64,000 bases of DNA from Hyposmocoma kahamanoa (Eukaryota; Arthropoda; Insecta; Lepidoptera; Cosmopterigidae), in contig NW_020653716.1 in the NCBI RefSeq assembly GCF_003589595.1, positions 158,629 through 222,628 on the forward strand. Direction: 5' to 3'. The notes beneath the pieces are model-generated. The model searched no databases and was not told where the DNA came from. It saw nothing but the letters and a program-made list of their open reading frames with translations. Both the position numbers and the translations under genes were made by a program. Positions within the stretch are counted from its first letter, which is position 1, and every line of letters starts with the position of its first letter. Shown in pieces: positions 52,526 through 63,958 of the stretch.

Positions 52526-54009
52526 AATTTTATTACTAAAAAAATATATTGCTTTTCGTTTCAATAAGCTGTATTAGAAGACCATTTTGTTTTAATTCAT
52601 TGATTGTTATTTTTCTTCACGATGACCATAATATGCGCATATTAAATTATTCTTAAAATTGTGTTAATAATTTAAATATCTCATAAAAATGATTATTAAT
52701 ACAAGATAGGTTACTAAAAAAAAGTATAGCTTTTTGTTTCAATAAACTCTATTAGAAGATTATTTTGTCTTCAAGAAAGTATTATTTTAATTTTTTGTTG
52801 TAGCTAGTTAAGTCGTAAACTACAATCAGACATCGTTATGCAAATCGCCTTTAAACTGATTATCAGTATGTACCTATTTAGTACTAAAGTGTTGTTTCGA
52901 ACAGTCTATTATAGTTCATAAATATGTTTATCCGCTCACGCGATGCCCTCATCCTACCGCAAAATGGCGGCTATTTGGTTTCGCAAATTAGAAAAGGATT
53001 CAGTTTAAATACAAGTTTTTATAAATAAAAATTATTATTCTGCATTGCTAAATAAATACCCTCCGTACTACAACAAAAACATCTTGCAAATCCTGCATTT
53101 AAAAAGCACTAATGAAATTTTTGGTGTACTTGGGTAAATATGATAATGTTCCGTTTGAGTGGTTCTAACGTTTACCATGAAATTACTCCTTAAAGTATAG
53201 TTTATAAACATTTATATTCAGGGTAAATGTAAAAAACGTTTCTTACGGTATGTTTTCAATAAATAAACACCGAAATCACCAGCCCAAACAATAATACACA
53301 CGATTGTCGTGACGTATTTTTGAAGTTGTTTATTTTTTTTTAAATGACAGATCCAGGCATTAAAAACTTTATGGTTCTTTTACCTGTTATAACTTCGATA
53401 TCCGATAAATCGGTATAAAACCATCACTGGCACCTCTAGGTGTGGTATGCGTCTACGGCTGCATGTATCGCGTGTATATTTAATTTGATATATGTTTTTT
53501 TAAATCTTCCTCTTAATTCTTGAATACATTAATTCCTTTAATATTAATTGAAATGACAAGTCATTAATAACAGTTTCGATAGTCACAATTTCGACAAAAA
53601 TATACAGTGATATTCAGTGTAAACTATTGAGTGCATCACATTCTATATAATTTAAATTCCGATGAAAGCTATCAAAACTGCAAGATTTGATCCAATTTCT
53701 AAGTGTGTTCGAACGTAAGGAATCGAATCTTAAATATCTTAAAAACTCCGAATTTTAATCTAACTTTGATTTAAGCAATCAAAGCCTACCCAAAATTTAA
53801 CATAATTGTTAGACATGTCAGTTTGAAGTTTAAAAATGTTTGTTACACTAGTTTTATTTTCAAAACTTATAATGTCATGTAACTCTAGAAATATTTTTTT
53901 ATGTTTATATCTTGGATTTTGTCTGCTGATCTAAGAGGTTAGACTTTAGGAACCGTTTGGTACATATAACTCATTTTTTAATAATTTTGTGGACTGGATC
54001 CTTTTTGCG
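52526..54009. other. No supported gene; local duplication
   Basis: 52532-52590 and 52712-52771 are direct repeats about 180 bp apart (TTACTAAAAAAA, TTTCAATAA, TATTAGAAGA). The rest is AT-rich with nothing recognised. Confidence 0.45.
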
Positions 54010-54056
54010 TAACTACGTCCAACTCTTTCACAAGGAGCTCTACTTCTACTAAAACT
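54010..54056 (-). repeat. SR head scrap
   Basis: ACGTCCAACTCTTTCACAAGGAG, CTCTACTTCTACTAAAACT only. Confidence 0.6.
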
Positions 54057-54373
54057 GCGCAGTCACATAATGTTCCTACCTACATCTATCAGTCTTAATA
54101 AATGTTCCCCATCCCCTACAGTGTAAACACGTCCTTAATCGCCCGAATAGCCGTATAGGCCGGGCGCTAAAACGTCGTGAAATTACTAAAGTGGTATTCA
54201 GTTATTTACGAGCCGACCGCCATTAGCGCGAACTCGTTGGTTCATTATTGTTGTTTATACAACAATAATACTTATGTATTTTTATATAATTACTTCTTTT
54301 ACTTGTAAACAAATTCTTCAAAAAAATCTGTACCTACGAATGAAGTGCATCCACTGCTATCTTACTTATTTGT

Positions 54374-54562
54374 GCCGCCAATTTGGTGCAATAACAGGCA
54401 AATGGAACTTTTCAACTTATGTCTCAAGGTGATGAACGCAAAAGCAGTGATAAATCTTTGCGATTTAAACCTCTGAGTGGTACTGCAACTGCTGTGGACA
54501 GGCGTGTCACTTACCACCAGGTGCACGGTTTGTTCGTCTCGTCATCTACTAACATAAAAAAA
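54374..54562 (+). repeat. SR retroposon, sense copy with A7 tail
   Basis: TGCCGCCAATTTGGTG, CTTATGTCTCAAGGTGATG, ATCTTTGCGATTTAAACC, GTGGACAGGCGTGTCAC, CACCAGGTGCACGGTTTG and CGTCATCTACTAACAT with A7. An internal deletion removes the AAACCGGAAC segment. Confidence 0.8.
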
Positions 54563-56987
54563 CCAATCGCGAAAACCTAAAAATTGTTTAGTAAATAATT
54601 AACCAAGAAGGTGATAAAACCATAAAAAAAACTAAAAATAAAATAAACCTTATTTTCCTCACGTCGATTTTACGCCGATGACCAACCGATGATGACATGT
54701 CTCCTCTGTACCATGTAAAATTCAAAGCAATTCACAGAACTTTATCTTTATACCTGTGAGTCAACACAGACTGCATAATCAACTAGTAGAGTAGGCGACA
54801 TGATCAAAATACTCAAGTCAAATAGTTTTGTCATGACTTTTAACTTGTTTAAAAAAATATGCCCGTTCTTGATGGTTATGATGCCAAAGTTAATGTACTG
54901 GGATTTTATTTATGCAGAGCAAGTCGTTTAGAAATGGCGAACGTTGAGATAATATTTGCCGCTACCTATTGTTGCTGGTTTTGTAAAACATAAAATTACT
55001 CTTGTATATAAGAAAGAAATAAAGAAAACGTTAATATATCACGATACAACACATACAAATACAAAAAATTCAGTATTTTTTTTAAATGAGGATTATATAC
55101 CATGAGGATACCAAAGCGAAGCAGTGAAATAACGACGTGCTATTTATAGCAGAAGATCAGCTCTTCTCCGCTCTTGTTTGGTTTGTAATAGGTCTAAAGT
55201 TTCTCCAGTGACGATATACTTTGTTTCCCATTAATCGCCCACGGCCCGTACCAAAACTTCAGAAACGCCAAACCGGGAAACAGATTCTCTTAATCTTCTT
55301 GCGACCAAACTTCATGTTGTGTTTGTGAGAAATTACACCTTTTCCTCAAAATAATATCGCAGCCCTTGTGGAAGAAAGGTATAACTCTTTTTATTTATTT
55401 TATGCAGGCTTAAAATCAGCAAATGGCAATCTTTGTTACAACTTTATTCCACTAATAAAAATCAAACATTTAGTTTTACTAACTCGATTGCCCAGCGTTT
55501 GCACTTCAGATGACGAATTCAAGGGTTCGATTCCCGGCAGGATTAATGCAAAAACAATTTTTCTTACACAATTCTTGTCAGCATGTTGTGGGTAGCGTAT
55601 GGCGCCCAGGAGTTTGTTTCATTGCTCTGGTACTCATAATATATAGAATGGTTTGAGACCGAGAAAGTGGTGTGTGGTGGTATGGTTTATTCAATGGAAA
55701 AATTGTAATATTACAAATAAATGGAGATGTGACGAGAGAATAGGATGATGAATGTTACGCAAATGACATTTTCACCTTACGAGCTCTGTAAGGCTTTCTT
55801 TCTCATTAGAAATCTGCGAGCAAAAGCGTTCTTTTTAAGCGACAGCCAAGTACATATTGGTAAGTGAATGTATGAGTTATAATGTTGCCATTAGTACACA
55901 AGCTAATACGAAACGGACGAGTAGTCTAGATTCTATGGCACGGTTAATTTAATTTGAACATTATCAAATTTTACGTTGAATGAATCAAAGTGGTAATGAT
56001 TTATTTTGCTTTTGGTAAAGAATGATTCTAATATATATAATATTGGAAAAAAGAAACTACCTAGACATGATCGCCTCAGAAGGATGCCCGTAAATCAATG
56101 TTTTGACTTTGACACGAATGCGACAGGAAGTGCGTTAATATATTATTATTATTAAAAAAACTAAATTCGACTTACGCCACTCTTCCATGGACGTTGCGAT
56201 ATCGTTATTCTATTTATGTATCTCGAAATAACAAAGTGTTCTACTTAGTTTCGCTATGTTTTAACGCGGTAAGTCTGTATGCGGTAACTTAATCTCATCC
56301 GACTTAGCAGAATTGCTTTGCTCGTATTGTTTGTATTAAGGGTTGTCTGTTTTGTCAAATAAGTATCAATCCACAAAACTATACACTTCACCAGCGCTTT
56401 CAAGTTTATGTTACGACTAGGTATACAGAATGATTCTATATTTCACCTTCCTTTTTCTGGTATCTCAGTGTAGGTATTTTTCCATCTATTATTCTAGTTT
56501 ATTATTTAGACTGCCTTCGGTTATATCTTAACCAGGAATAACTAAATGTAACCTTTTACATTTTGACCGAGAGTTTTTTTTTTTTTTTTGTATTTATACC
56601 TGACAGGCAAATGACTCCACTCCACCTGATGTTAAGTGGAAAGTGGTATGGTATGCTGACTAAATATGACCACTATTACAAACAATTCTTAAGACGTTCG
56701 GATCGGGAACAAAATTACCATTATATGTCCGACGGGAAAGATTCTCACGTGTGGCCACCGGTGGTACATCATCGCCCCATTAACCAAAAATGTGTCGGTG
56801 TGAGGTGCGCCACCAGCGGTGGATACGACGAAATTATGCTTTATCTTTCTAATTAGCCTATTATCTTATGTTTTTTTTGTAACTTTCGACTTTTTAAATA
56901 CAATTCATCAGAAATAATTTGCTATGTTGATTGTCATTTTTCTATGAAGTACATTTCAAGTTCTTTATTCAAATACATACTTTTTAA
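54563..56987. other. No supported gene; one tRNA-like SINE head
   Basis: 55480-55560 (+) has TTGCCCAGCGTTTGCAC then GGGTTCGATTCCCGGC, a tRNA-like B box, probably a SINE. A 97-codon ORF at 56563-56856 starts in a T-run and reads through GCAAATGACTCCACTCCACC, a LINE/SINE 3'-end-like sequence, so it is not credible as a gene. Confidence 0.45.
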
Positions 56988-57425
56988 ACGACTTCAAAAA
57001 AGGAGGAGGTTCTCAATTCGTGTTTATGTGTTTATGTTTTTTTTTTTTGTATGTATGTTACGCGATAACTCCGGTATTGGTGAACCGATTTTCATGATTC
57101 TTTTTTTGTTGGAAAGGGGGTACTTCCATAGTCGTCCCATTTTATTTTGAAGAAAATCATCCACCTCGAATGGTGGCTGTTCACGCATGAAGATTCATTT
57201 TTATAAAAAGCGCCTAAGTTTAATTTAGGAGCAATTACTTTAATGGTTGATTTTGCTATTTCTCCAATTCAAGGCATTTTTCTCTCAATATACTTTGAGT
57301 AGTGAGAACCGATTTTTATTATCTCCAGTGTCAAGTCCTGTATAGTGGCGAACTTACCAGTTAGCAAATAGACGTAATTCCACGTACTTTTGAGGTCGGT
57401 TTTTTTAGTACTCTGTACTGATCAT
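56988..57425 (+). mobile_element. AACCGACTTC-TIR repeat, copy C, uninterrupted
   Basis: It runs from AACGACTTCAAAAAAGG through GCGATAACTCCGGTATTGG and TTTTGCTATTTCTCCAATTC (the site where LINE-A entered copy A) to TGAGGTCGGTTTTTTTAGTA and TCTGTACTGA. About 438 bp with no ORF. It gives the pre-insertion structure for the 2.6-6.25-kb locus. Confidence 0.85.
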
Positions 57426-58044
57426 TATATAGTCTTGATTTTTTTACTGTCTTACACAAACTCAAACTCCTCAGCTACACTATGACAATTTGACTGTTGC
57501 ACAGAGCGGAACGTTAAATAGAACACTTTCTCGCAAGGCATCGTAGTGGATTTCTTAGTATACCAAAAGTGGTAAGTGACCACCGGTGGTCCACTAACTA
57601 AAATGCGGCTAAGTGACAAATTGTCAAATAACCATTTTAAATAGCAAAAAATAGAGTACAAATTTCTTTTTTAAGAACAGTTAAAATTAGTTAACATGTT
57701 CGACTTATTGGAACTTACCCTAACGATGTATAGCTAAAATATCATTAAACAATTCCAATATTCTAAAACTGAGTTATGGTTTTTTTTTGATATCTCAAAA
57801 AATATACTATCACTTAGTCGCGTTTTAGTTAGCGGACGTCAGTACGCCTGGTGGACCAGCTCCGTGCTCCACCGATATGATACACGCTGGTCTGAACGTA
57901 TTAATGGTCATATCAGTACGACGTTTTAGTATGACCACCAATAAACTGCCTCAATATCCATGTGTTTCTTAATAATTCAGCCCTTCTTATCATAACTAAC
58001 GAAATCGATATTTTTTAGCGAAATTGAGTTAATATATTTGGAAT
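57426..58044. other. No supported gene; GGTGGTCCAC words
   Basis: GACCACCGGTGGTCCAC (57577-57595) and CTGGTGGACCAGC (57848-57860) are short palindromic words also echoed at 56756-56768. Otherwise AT-rich. Confidence 0.4.
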
Positions 58045-58208
58045 CGGCGAAATGACATCTGTAACCCCCTTTAATCGGTTTTTTATATATTTTATGTTTC
58101 AGTTTTATTATTAAGCAAAATCAGAGTAAGTAGTTGACATTTTTCAAAGAAAAAAAACTACGTGCGAATATCTCGAAAGTTATGCAATTGAACAAAATAA
58201 ATACAAAT
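58045..58208 (+). repeat. Dispersed repeat shared with 49285-49445
   Basis: GTAACCCCCTTTAATCGG, ATGTTTCAGTTTTATTA, AAAATCAGAGTAAGTAG and CTCGAAAGTTATGCAATTG follow the same order as the 49-kb copy. Confidence 0.65.
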
Positions 58209-58332
58209 GCATTAGTTAGGACAAGGAGAGCAGCATTATTAAACACGAGCCCTATACCCCACCTACCGTGGGGTCGGGCTTGGCCTGCGGCAAGTGGTCG
58301 GGTTTCGGTTTACAAGGTGTGCTCATGCTCTT

Positions 58333-58500
58333 CGGTGGCACAGCAGTTAGTACTATGGGCGCTTGATGAGGAGGTCGACTCCTGATTTGGGCCAATTTAA
58401 GAAACGAACATTTCTAAGTTGGTTTTGGTCTGAGTATTCTGGATTATCGTTGTTTTGGTATTCATAGTACAGGAAATTCGACAGTAGCTTGGCATTTTAA
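58333..58500 (+). repeat. tRNA-headed SINE (S4), copy 2, decayed
   Basis: CTCTTCGGTGGCACAGCAG, GGAGGTCGACTCCTG (decayed B box), CCAATTTAAGAAACGAAC, and GAGTATTCTGG then ATTATCG correspond to the 49022-49182 SINE in sense. Confidence 0.6.
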
Positions 58501-58546
58501 CCCCCTAAGTAGGTACTTCTTTTTGGCATAGCTTTCAAGAAAATGG

Positions 58547-58556
58547 NNNNNNNNNN
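58547..58556. other. Assembly gap (10 N)
   Basis: Ten N bases. The sequence right after the gap (GCGTGCGGACGCTTCCGGC...) is abruptly GC-rich for about 50 bp, then a decayed tandem array begins, so the gap may hide a repeat of unknown length. Confidence 0.95.
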
Positions 58557-58599
58557 AAGGCGTGCGGACGCTTCCGGCTTCGCCCTCCGCGGACCTCGG

Positions 58600-59470
58600 C
58601 CTGCGCCCTTGGCACTATGGCAAATAGCTCTTTAATGGCCGCCATATTTAAGAACTACAAAACTATATTATGACCACTATATTTATCAAATTATTTTATT
58701 ATTATTATTATATTATTTATTATTATTATCAAACAATCTTAAAAATCTTTTCGTGCTAATTTTCAGTCCCAGCAATACAAATTACATAAATAAATTACGG
58801 CTATATCGAAAAACAGCGGAAACAAAATGTTTACCCCAAATTATGATGCCGTGCCATTTTCAGTTGAATTAGAAGAAATTTGTATCTATCGCTAAAAAAG
58901 CTTGTATGGTAGCCAAATTGAAAAACGGTGAAAAATCAAATTTTAACCGCTAATTTTTTTTAAACATTCATAAAGACCCCGACATATCCATTTTCAATCG
59001 AATTAGTGCAAATTTTTATCTGCCGCTAAAAGAGTTTGTGTGGCGGCCATATTTAAAAATGGCGAAAAACCAATTTTGACCACAAATTATTATCAAGCAC
59101 TCCCATATGCCAATTTTCAAAGGGATCTGAGCAATTTTTTTTTCTGCCGCCGACGAACACTTCTATGACGGCCATATTTGAAAATAACGAAAAACAATTT
59201 TTGAGCATTAACTATTATCGGCATTTCTAGTGGCCTTCACTTGACAATTTTCAGTAGAATCAGAGCAAATCTCTTTCGGCAGCTATTTTTAACGAAAAAA
59301 AAAACACTTATGTGGCAGCAATATTCAAAAATGGCGAAAAGAAATGTTTGACCCCAAATTACGATTAAGGACTCCTAAAGACCCTCGCATGCCAATTTTC
59401 AGAGGATCGAAGCAAGTTTTTCTTCGGCCGCCATTTTGAAATCGCCATCTTGAATTTTTTTAACCCAGGA
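58600..59470. repeat. Decayed tandem array, 120-150-bp units
   Basis: The word C(A)ATTTTCA recurs at 58854, 58988, 59110, 59245 and 59392. Each time it is followed by GAATTAGAGCAAATTTTT-like sequence, TGCCGCTAAAA, GGCGGCCATATTTAAAAATGG, CGAAAA and TTGACC.CAAATTATTAT. Spacing is 122-147 bp. At least five units, diverged from each other. No ORF. Confidence 0.75.
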
Positions 59471-59853
59471 AGTTGACCAGTGTTACTCTCTATGATATAC
59501 CTTCGAATACCTCCTACCTATCTCTAATAGTTTCCGTGATAGGAGGGTTTGAAATTTGTATGGCAGCCATCTTGTTTATTTGAATTTCGAACTTTTTTTA
59601 CTTCCCACGGAAATTGACTAGGGTGTATCTCATAAAAATGCACAAAAATTCTCCTCATGTGTTATAGTTATTGCAGGCCGTTGATCACTCGTTTACATTT
59701 TTATTAGTATGTTGTCAATTTTTTACGTTTTTGTTTCGTTTATCACCAATAAAATTACTTTTAAACAGCCGAGGTGCTTGTCGTTAGCGTTTAGTAATAG
59801 TAAAGACCTTTCACGGCGGTTTTGCCTAAACAAATAATCACAACTATTTTTTG
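59471..59853. other. No supported gene
   Basis: AT-rich; nothing recognised, though GGCAGCCATCTTG near 59565 could be a last decayed unit of the preceding array. Confidence 0.4.
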
Positions 59854-59960
59854 AACGTTGGTTTGTTTGAAAGAAACAAATACACGCGATATAGATCCGA
59901 AAAAAAATAGTTTCATTTCCTATGTGTAACAATCGCGATAACCTAAAAACTCGATAACTA
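59854..59960. repeat. Single arm of the fold-back family
   Basis: ACGTTGGTTTGTTTGAAAG, AACAAATACACGCGAT, ATCCGAAAAAAAATAGTTTC and ATTTCCTATGTGTAACAA match, inverted, the left arm and its outer flank at 27935-28020. Confidence 0.65.
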
Positions 59961-61730
59961 CTTTTTTATTATTTTCTTCATTACCTGGGTACTCCTTTAA
60001 GTGCTAAAACAAAACTCTTTTACTTTATTAATCTATCTTATTCATACAACCATGTACAGCTTGCAATAGCAAATTTAATTTTTTTAAGTATAAAATCTTT
60101 TTTGCTACTTTCTTTAAATAACGGCCGTAACGTTTGTCCACCATCTCACTAAAATCCAAAAATGTTTATGAGACATTAAATTCGTTCGTTTGATTTATTC
60201 GCATTTCAAATCCAAATATTTTTTCGAATTTCAGCTGCGTATATTTGTTTTTTCAAAAAAATCTACGTTTCGGACTTCACACGTGACGGACTTGGAAAGA
60301 TCTCAAAACGTTGGTTTGTTTGAAAATATAAATATATTTATGTGATTGAGAACCGATTAATAAGTTTTAAATTATTACTGTGTAAATTAACACACACCTC
60401 ATTAAGAGCTTCTTCAAATTAGACGTTTATAGAAGAGCTATGTGCTGTGGTCGCACCACTAACCAATTTTTGTACAATATTGACAAGCGTAGTTGCAGCG
60501 CCACTGTCATGACATGCACACGCAATTTTTACAGTTGCAATTGGTGAACGAAAAATTAAGCAGCGCCTATACAAGCCTCTAATTTGTTATTAGTATATTC
60601 AAATGGGTATGAAGTTAGTGATATTTGAATATTTGTTCTGAAACTAGAGATAACAGAAGTTTCACTAAGATAATACAGCTGCTTGCATAATTAACAAAGA
60701 AACAAAATGGTAACATGATTTTCAATGGCGGAATACTTTTGGTATGTGGACGAAATCTAGCACCACGTCTGTTTGACTGTAGTATATTTTATCGTCTTGG
60801 AGAAAATGGAAAGGGATTATTAGACTCGTTATTGTTTCTTGTGGTTAGTTTGTTTAGTTTTTGGCCAGGCTTAATTCGGTAGAAAAGTTAGAGGAAAAGT
60901 TGAAGAGTGTCCCACGGCTAGGCGGTACGGAGGAAAAGTACTTCAAGTATTGTATAGGCTGTCTTTTTAGAAGACGAAGTAAAGTGACATTCGCAGATTG
61001 CAGGATTGCCAGTTTCCTTAAAATTTGAAATAGTCATGTTATTATTGTCGACAGTTTTATCGATAGTTTATGAAAGAAGACAAAATTTTGCCAAAAATGT
61101 TTGGATTTTGAATGTTACGCCATTCTAGATTACTAATTGTGTTAGCCTTCTTCATTCTTATTTTGACAGTTGGCGTACTAAATAGTATCGATATCAATTT
61201 TTATTCATATATATTTTAACAAGAACGAGTGGATTTGATTGTCTGCATTAATGAAAACTTTTAAAACATGTCTTCTCTATGTATTTTAATAGACATACCT
61301 AACTCTGAATGCAGTGTATGTATGTATGTATGAACTTACAAAAATTGATAATTCAAATAAACCGTCTATGCCCGGTAGTTGGACGAGTAATGGGCCGATG
61401 ATGATTCAAATGAAACAAGTTTGGCGGTTTACTCCATAAACGGGACCAACATTCAGTCGATAATCGAAAGATTATTTATATAGACAGCAATCACTGGCTG
61501 CTTGCAAGCGGGCAACACTTTTGCGCAATGAGCTGTCACTTTACTCTATCTTCAAGACAGACTATGGACAGGATATTTTGCTTTATGAAGACGTTATTTT
61601 GTGTTTAAAAGTAAGAAATACTGTATTCAAAGGTTTCTACAAGTTGCTTGCCTCCAAATGTAAAAAAAACATTCTTTATTTTTATGATGCCGATAGAAAG
61701 GATCAACTATAATTATTAACTCTTTGTAAG
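59961..61730. other. No supported gene; one fold-back relative
   Basis: 60226-60345 carries two diverged fold-back arms (GCGTATATTTGTTTTTTC, TACGTTTCGG and AACGTTGGTTTGTTTGAAAA). The remaining sequence is AT-rich. A 63-codon ORF at 61521-61712 has no recognised domain. Confidence 0.4.
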
Positions 61731-61958
61731 CATTGACTTACAATTATATGGACGTCGGGTCCGCGCTAAAAAGTGTCCGCACTTGTAAGGCGCTAAAATC
61801 GTATACAGAGCGCGACACTCCGCTTTAGTCTTCATTTGTTCTACGGACAGCGCGATACTGCGATGACATAACAATTTAAATTTCGAATAGGTTGACTTGG
61901 GACATTTTTTTCGTGGTTTTTGTATTAGACCCGTCGTCCATTTATTTGTAAGTCAATG
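61731..61958 (+). mobile_element. CATTGACTTACAA-TIR MITE, copy 1 (228 bp), 8-bp target duplication
   Basis: Ends CATTGACTTACAATTATATG (from 61731) and, reverse complemented from 61958, CATTGACTTACAAATAAATG are about 28-bp TIRs with few mismatches. TTTGTAAG lies on both sides (61723-61730 and 61959-61966), an 8-bp duplication as made by hAT or P-type transposases. No ORF. Confidence 0.8.
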
Positions 61959-61971
61959 TTTGTAAGTAACA

Positions 61972-62216
61972 TTTTTTTAATAATATCAGTGACGGAACGA
62001 ACAAGTCGTGCACCTGATGGTAAGCTCAGAGCTTTAAATCGCAAAGATCTGAGGGCACTGCCACTCTAAGACATAAGTTCAAGTGCCTGGAATTTCACCA
62101 GCACATTACCCTTCAAAACCGGAACACAATAATGCTGACATTACTGCATGGCGGCAGAAATAAGTAAGGTGGCAGTTCTTCCCAAGACTAACTCTTTCAA
62201 AAGGAGTTCTATTGCT
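61972..62216 (-). repeat. SR retroposon, internally deleted
   Basis: T7, ATCAGTGACGGAACGAACAAG, CACCTGATGGTAAGCTCAG (33 bp missing here), TTTAAATCGCAAAG, ATTTCACCAGCAC, AAAACCGGAACACAA, CATGGCGGCAGAAATAAG and ACTCTTTCAAAAGGAG. It starts 13 bp after the MITE. Confidence 0.8.
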
Positions 62217-62675
62217 ATGTAGTAATTCTAATTCATAGTAGTATCTTGATTCTTATAGTATCATAATTTCGATCACCGTTCAGTTACACAATTTATTCAA
62301 AAAAGAAACAAACTTGACTGCGGATGTGTCTACGGTTTTTGCAATTTATTTATAAATTTTCAAAATGTGATCCATATACGCGCTATATAGTAATATACAT
62401 AACATAAAAGGTGTCATAAATGAATCGATTACTATGGATAGCCAAGTTTTGCCTACTAATTTATATACTTTGCTATGAATTTCTAAAGCAGATAGATGAT
62501 ACAGGTGAAACATTCATAGTAGGTAATAATAATAATGACCGTATCAATCCGTAATAACCTAGAAACGTAACAATAATGGCTTCAGGCAAGCTTTTCAAAT
62601 TAACAGGCAGTATAAGCCTGAAATAACTTACTCAAATTAGTCATTTGGCGGGTTTCAATTATTTAGTATCAAAAT
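62217..62675. other. No supported gene
   Basis: AT-rich; nothing recognised. Confidence 0.45.
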
Positions 62676-63068
62676 GGACCTCATAAGAAGGCTCAAGGTC
62701 ACTCTGCAGGCAATGGAGAGAGCGATGCTCGGTATTTCCCTACGTGACAGAATCAGAAATGAGGAAATCCGTAGGAGAACTAAGGTAACCGACATAGCTC
62801 GAAGAATTGCTCAGCTGAAGTGGCAGTACGGACGGGGTACATAGCTAGGAGGACCGATAGCCGTTGGGGCGGAAAGGTTCTTCAATGGCGACCGCCCACC
62901 GGACAATGCTCAGTGGGTAGGTCCCCCACCAGGTGGACCCACGATCTGGTAAAGGCCGCGGGAAGCCGATGGATGCGGGCAGCGCAGGACCGATCGTCAT
63001 GGAGATCGTTGGGGGAGGTCTATTCCCAGCAGTGGGCGCCGTATGGTTAAGTGATGTGATGATGATGA
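62676..63068 (+). mobile_element. RTE-like LINE 3' end
   Basis: First frame: RRLKVTLQAMERAMLGISLRDRIRNEE then RRTKVTDIARRIAQLKWQ. A 1-nt shift near 62822 moves to IARRTDSRWGGKVLQWRP, SVGRSPTRWTHDLVKAAG and QDRSSWRSLGEVYSQQW. This is the usual C-terminal portion of RTE-type RTs (QR..ER.MLGI..RDR...I R..T...D, H.AR, GRP..RW.DD). It ends in GTGATGTGATGATGATGAG, the short tandem tail of that group. Only about 130 codons remain. Confidence 0.85.
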
Positions 63069-63660
63069 GTATCAAATTAGAGAATTCGTTGTACATACTA
63101 TAAGTCAGTCCTACTAGTAATGGAATCTATCTACATTTTCCTCTAATGCCTCGATCGCTAATCACTGCTCAAACCTGCGAATGTATGCCAAACTAGGACC
63201 AACGCTCTAACAACTGAGCTACTGATCGAGTCAGACCAAGAGTGTCAAGGCAGACCTTACGGGTTTCTCTAAAAAATGTGGGTAAGGAGCTTCACAGGCT
63301 TTCTAAGGGTTGTGGAATCTTCTTCGATATGCAGGTTTCATAAAGACTTACAAATTAAATTCATAGATACAAGCCGCCACACAAATTCGAAACGTCCAGC
63401 CCTCAACTGAGAAACAACCGTTCGCTCATTGAGCTACCAACACTTTTATTTATACATACCAACAACCTTGTAAGTAAACAATAAAGTACCAAATTCTTGA
63501 CTATATGGGGTATCTACTTTGCAATCTTACCTGAAACAATATAATTTTTACATTAATAATGTTATGTAACGAAAAAACTTTGGAGCATTTATACAAACCT
63601 TTGTTTGACAAGGCCTTAAATGTCACAAATGGAACGTACTCGTAAAAAGTTATTTTTATG
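63069..63660. other. Two tRNA-like SINE remnants, otherwise nothing
   Basis: Minus strand 63165-63240 reads GTAGCTCAGTTGTTAGAGCG...CGCAGGTTTGAGC, and 63383-63446 reads TTGGTAGCTCAATGAGCG...GACGTTTCGAATTTG. Both have recognisable A- and B-box positions but decayed stems, so they are SINE heads or pseudo-tRNAs and not functional tRNA genes. Confidence 0.6.
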
Positions 63661-63946
63661 CATTGACTTACAATTATATGGACGTCGGATTCGCGCTAAA
63701 AAGTGTCCGAACTTATAGGGCGTTCAAATCGTATACAGAGCGTCATTCACGCTTTAGTCTTCGTTTGTTCGACTGACAGCAAAGCAAGCAAAATTAGACA
63801 GTACTGCGATGATATTACAATTTAAATTCAACGTTTTAGCTTTTTCATATTCCTTTACATGTCACTACGTTTAAATAGGTTGACTTGGGACATTTTTTTC
63901 TTGGTTTTTGTATTAGATCCGTCGTCCATTTATTTGTAAGTCAATG
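63661..63946 (+). mobile_element. CATTGACTTACAA-TIR MITE, copy 2 (286 bp)
   Basis: Same ends as copy 1. Compared with it, this copy keeps about 58 bp more (GCAAGCAAAATTAGACAG... and TTAGCTTTTTCATATTCC). Flanks are TTTTTATG on the left and TTTTATGG on the right, an 8-bp duplication if one T was lost. An SR copy starts about 13 bp further on. Confidence 0.8.
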
Positions 63947-63958
63947 TTTTATGGCATA

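Noticed and set aside
56563..56856. 97-codon ORF, longest in its region
   Set aside because: It begins in a T-run, includes a LINE/SINE 3'-end-like phrase, and has no recognisable domain or codon pattern.
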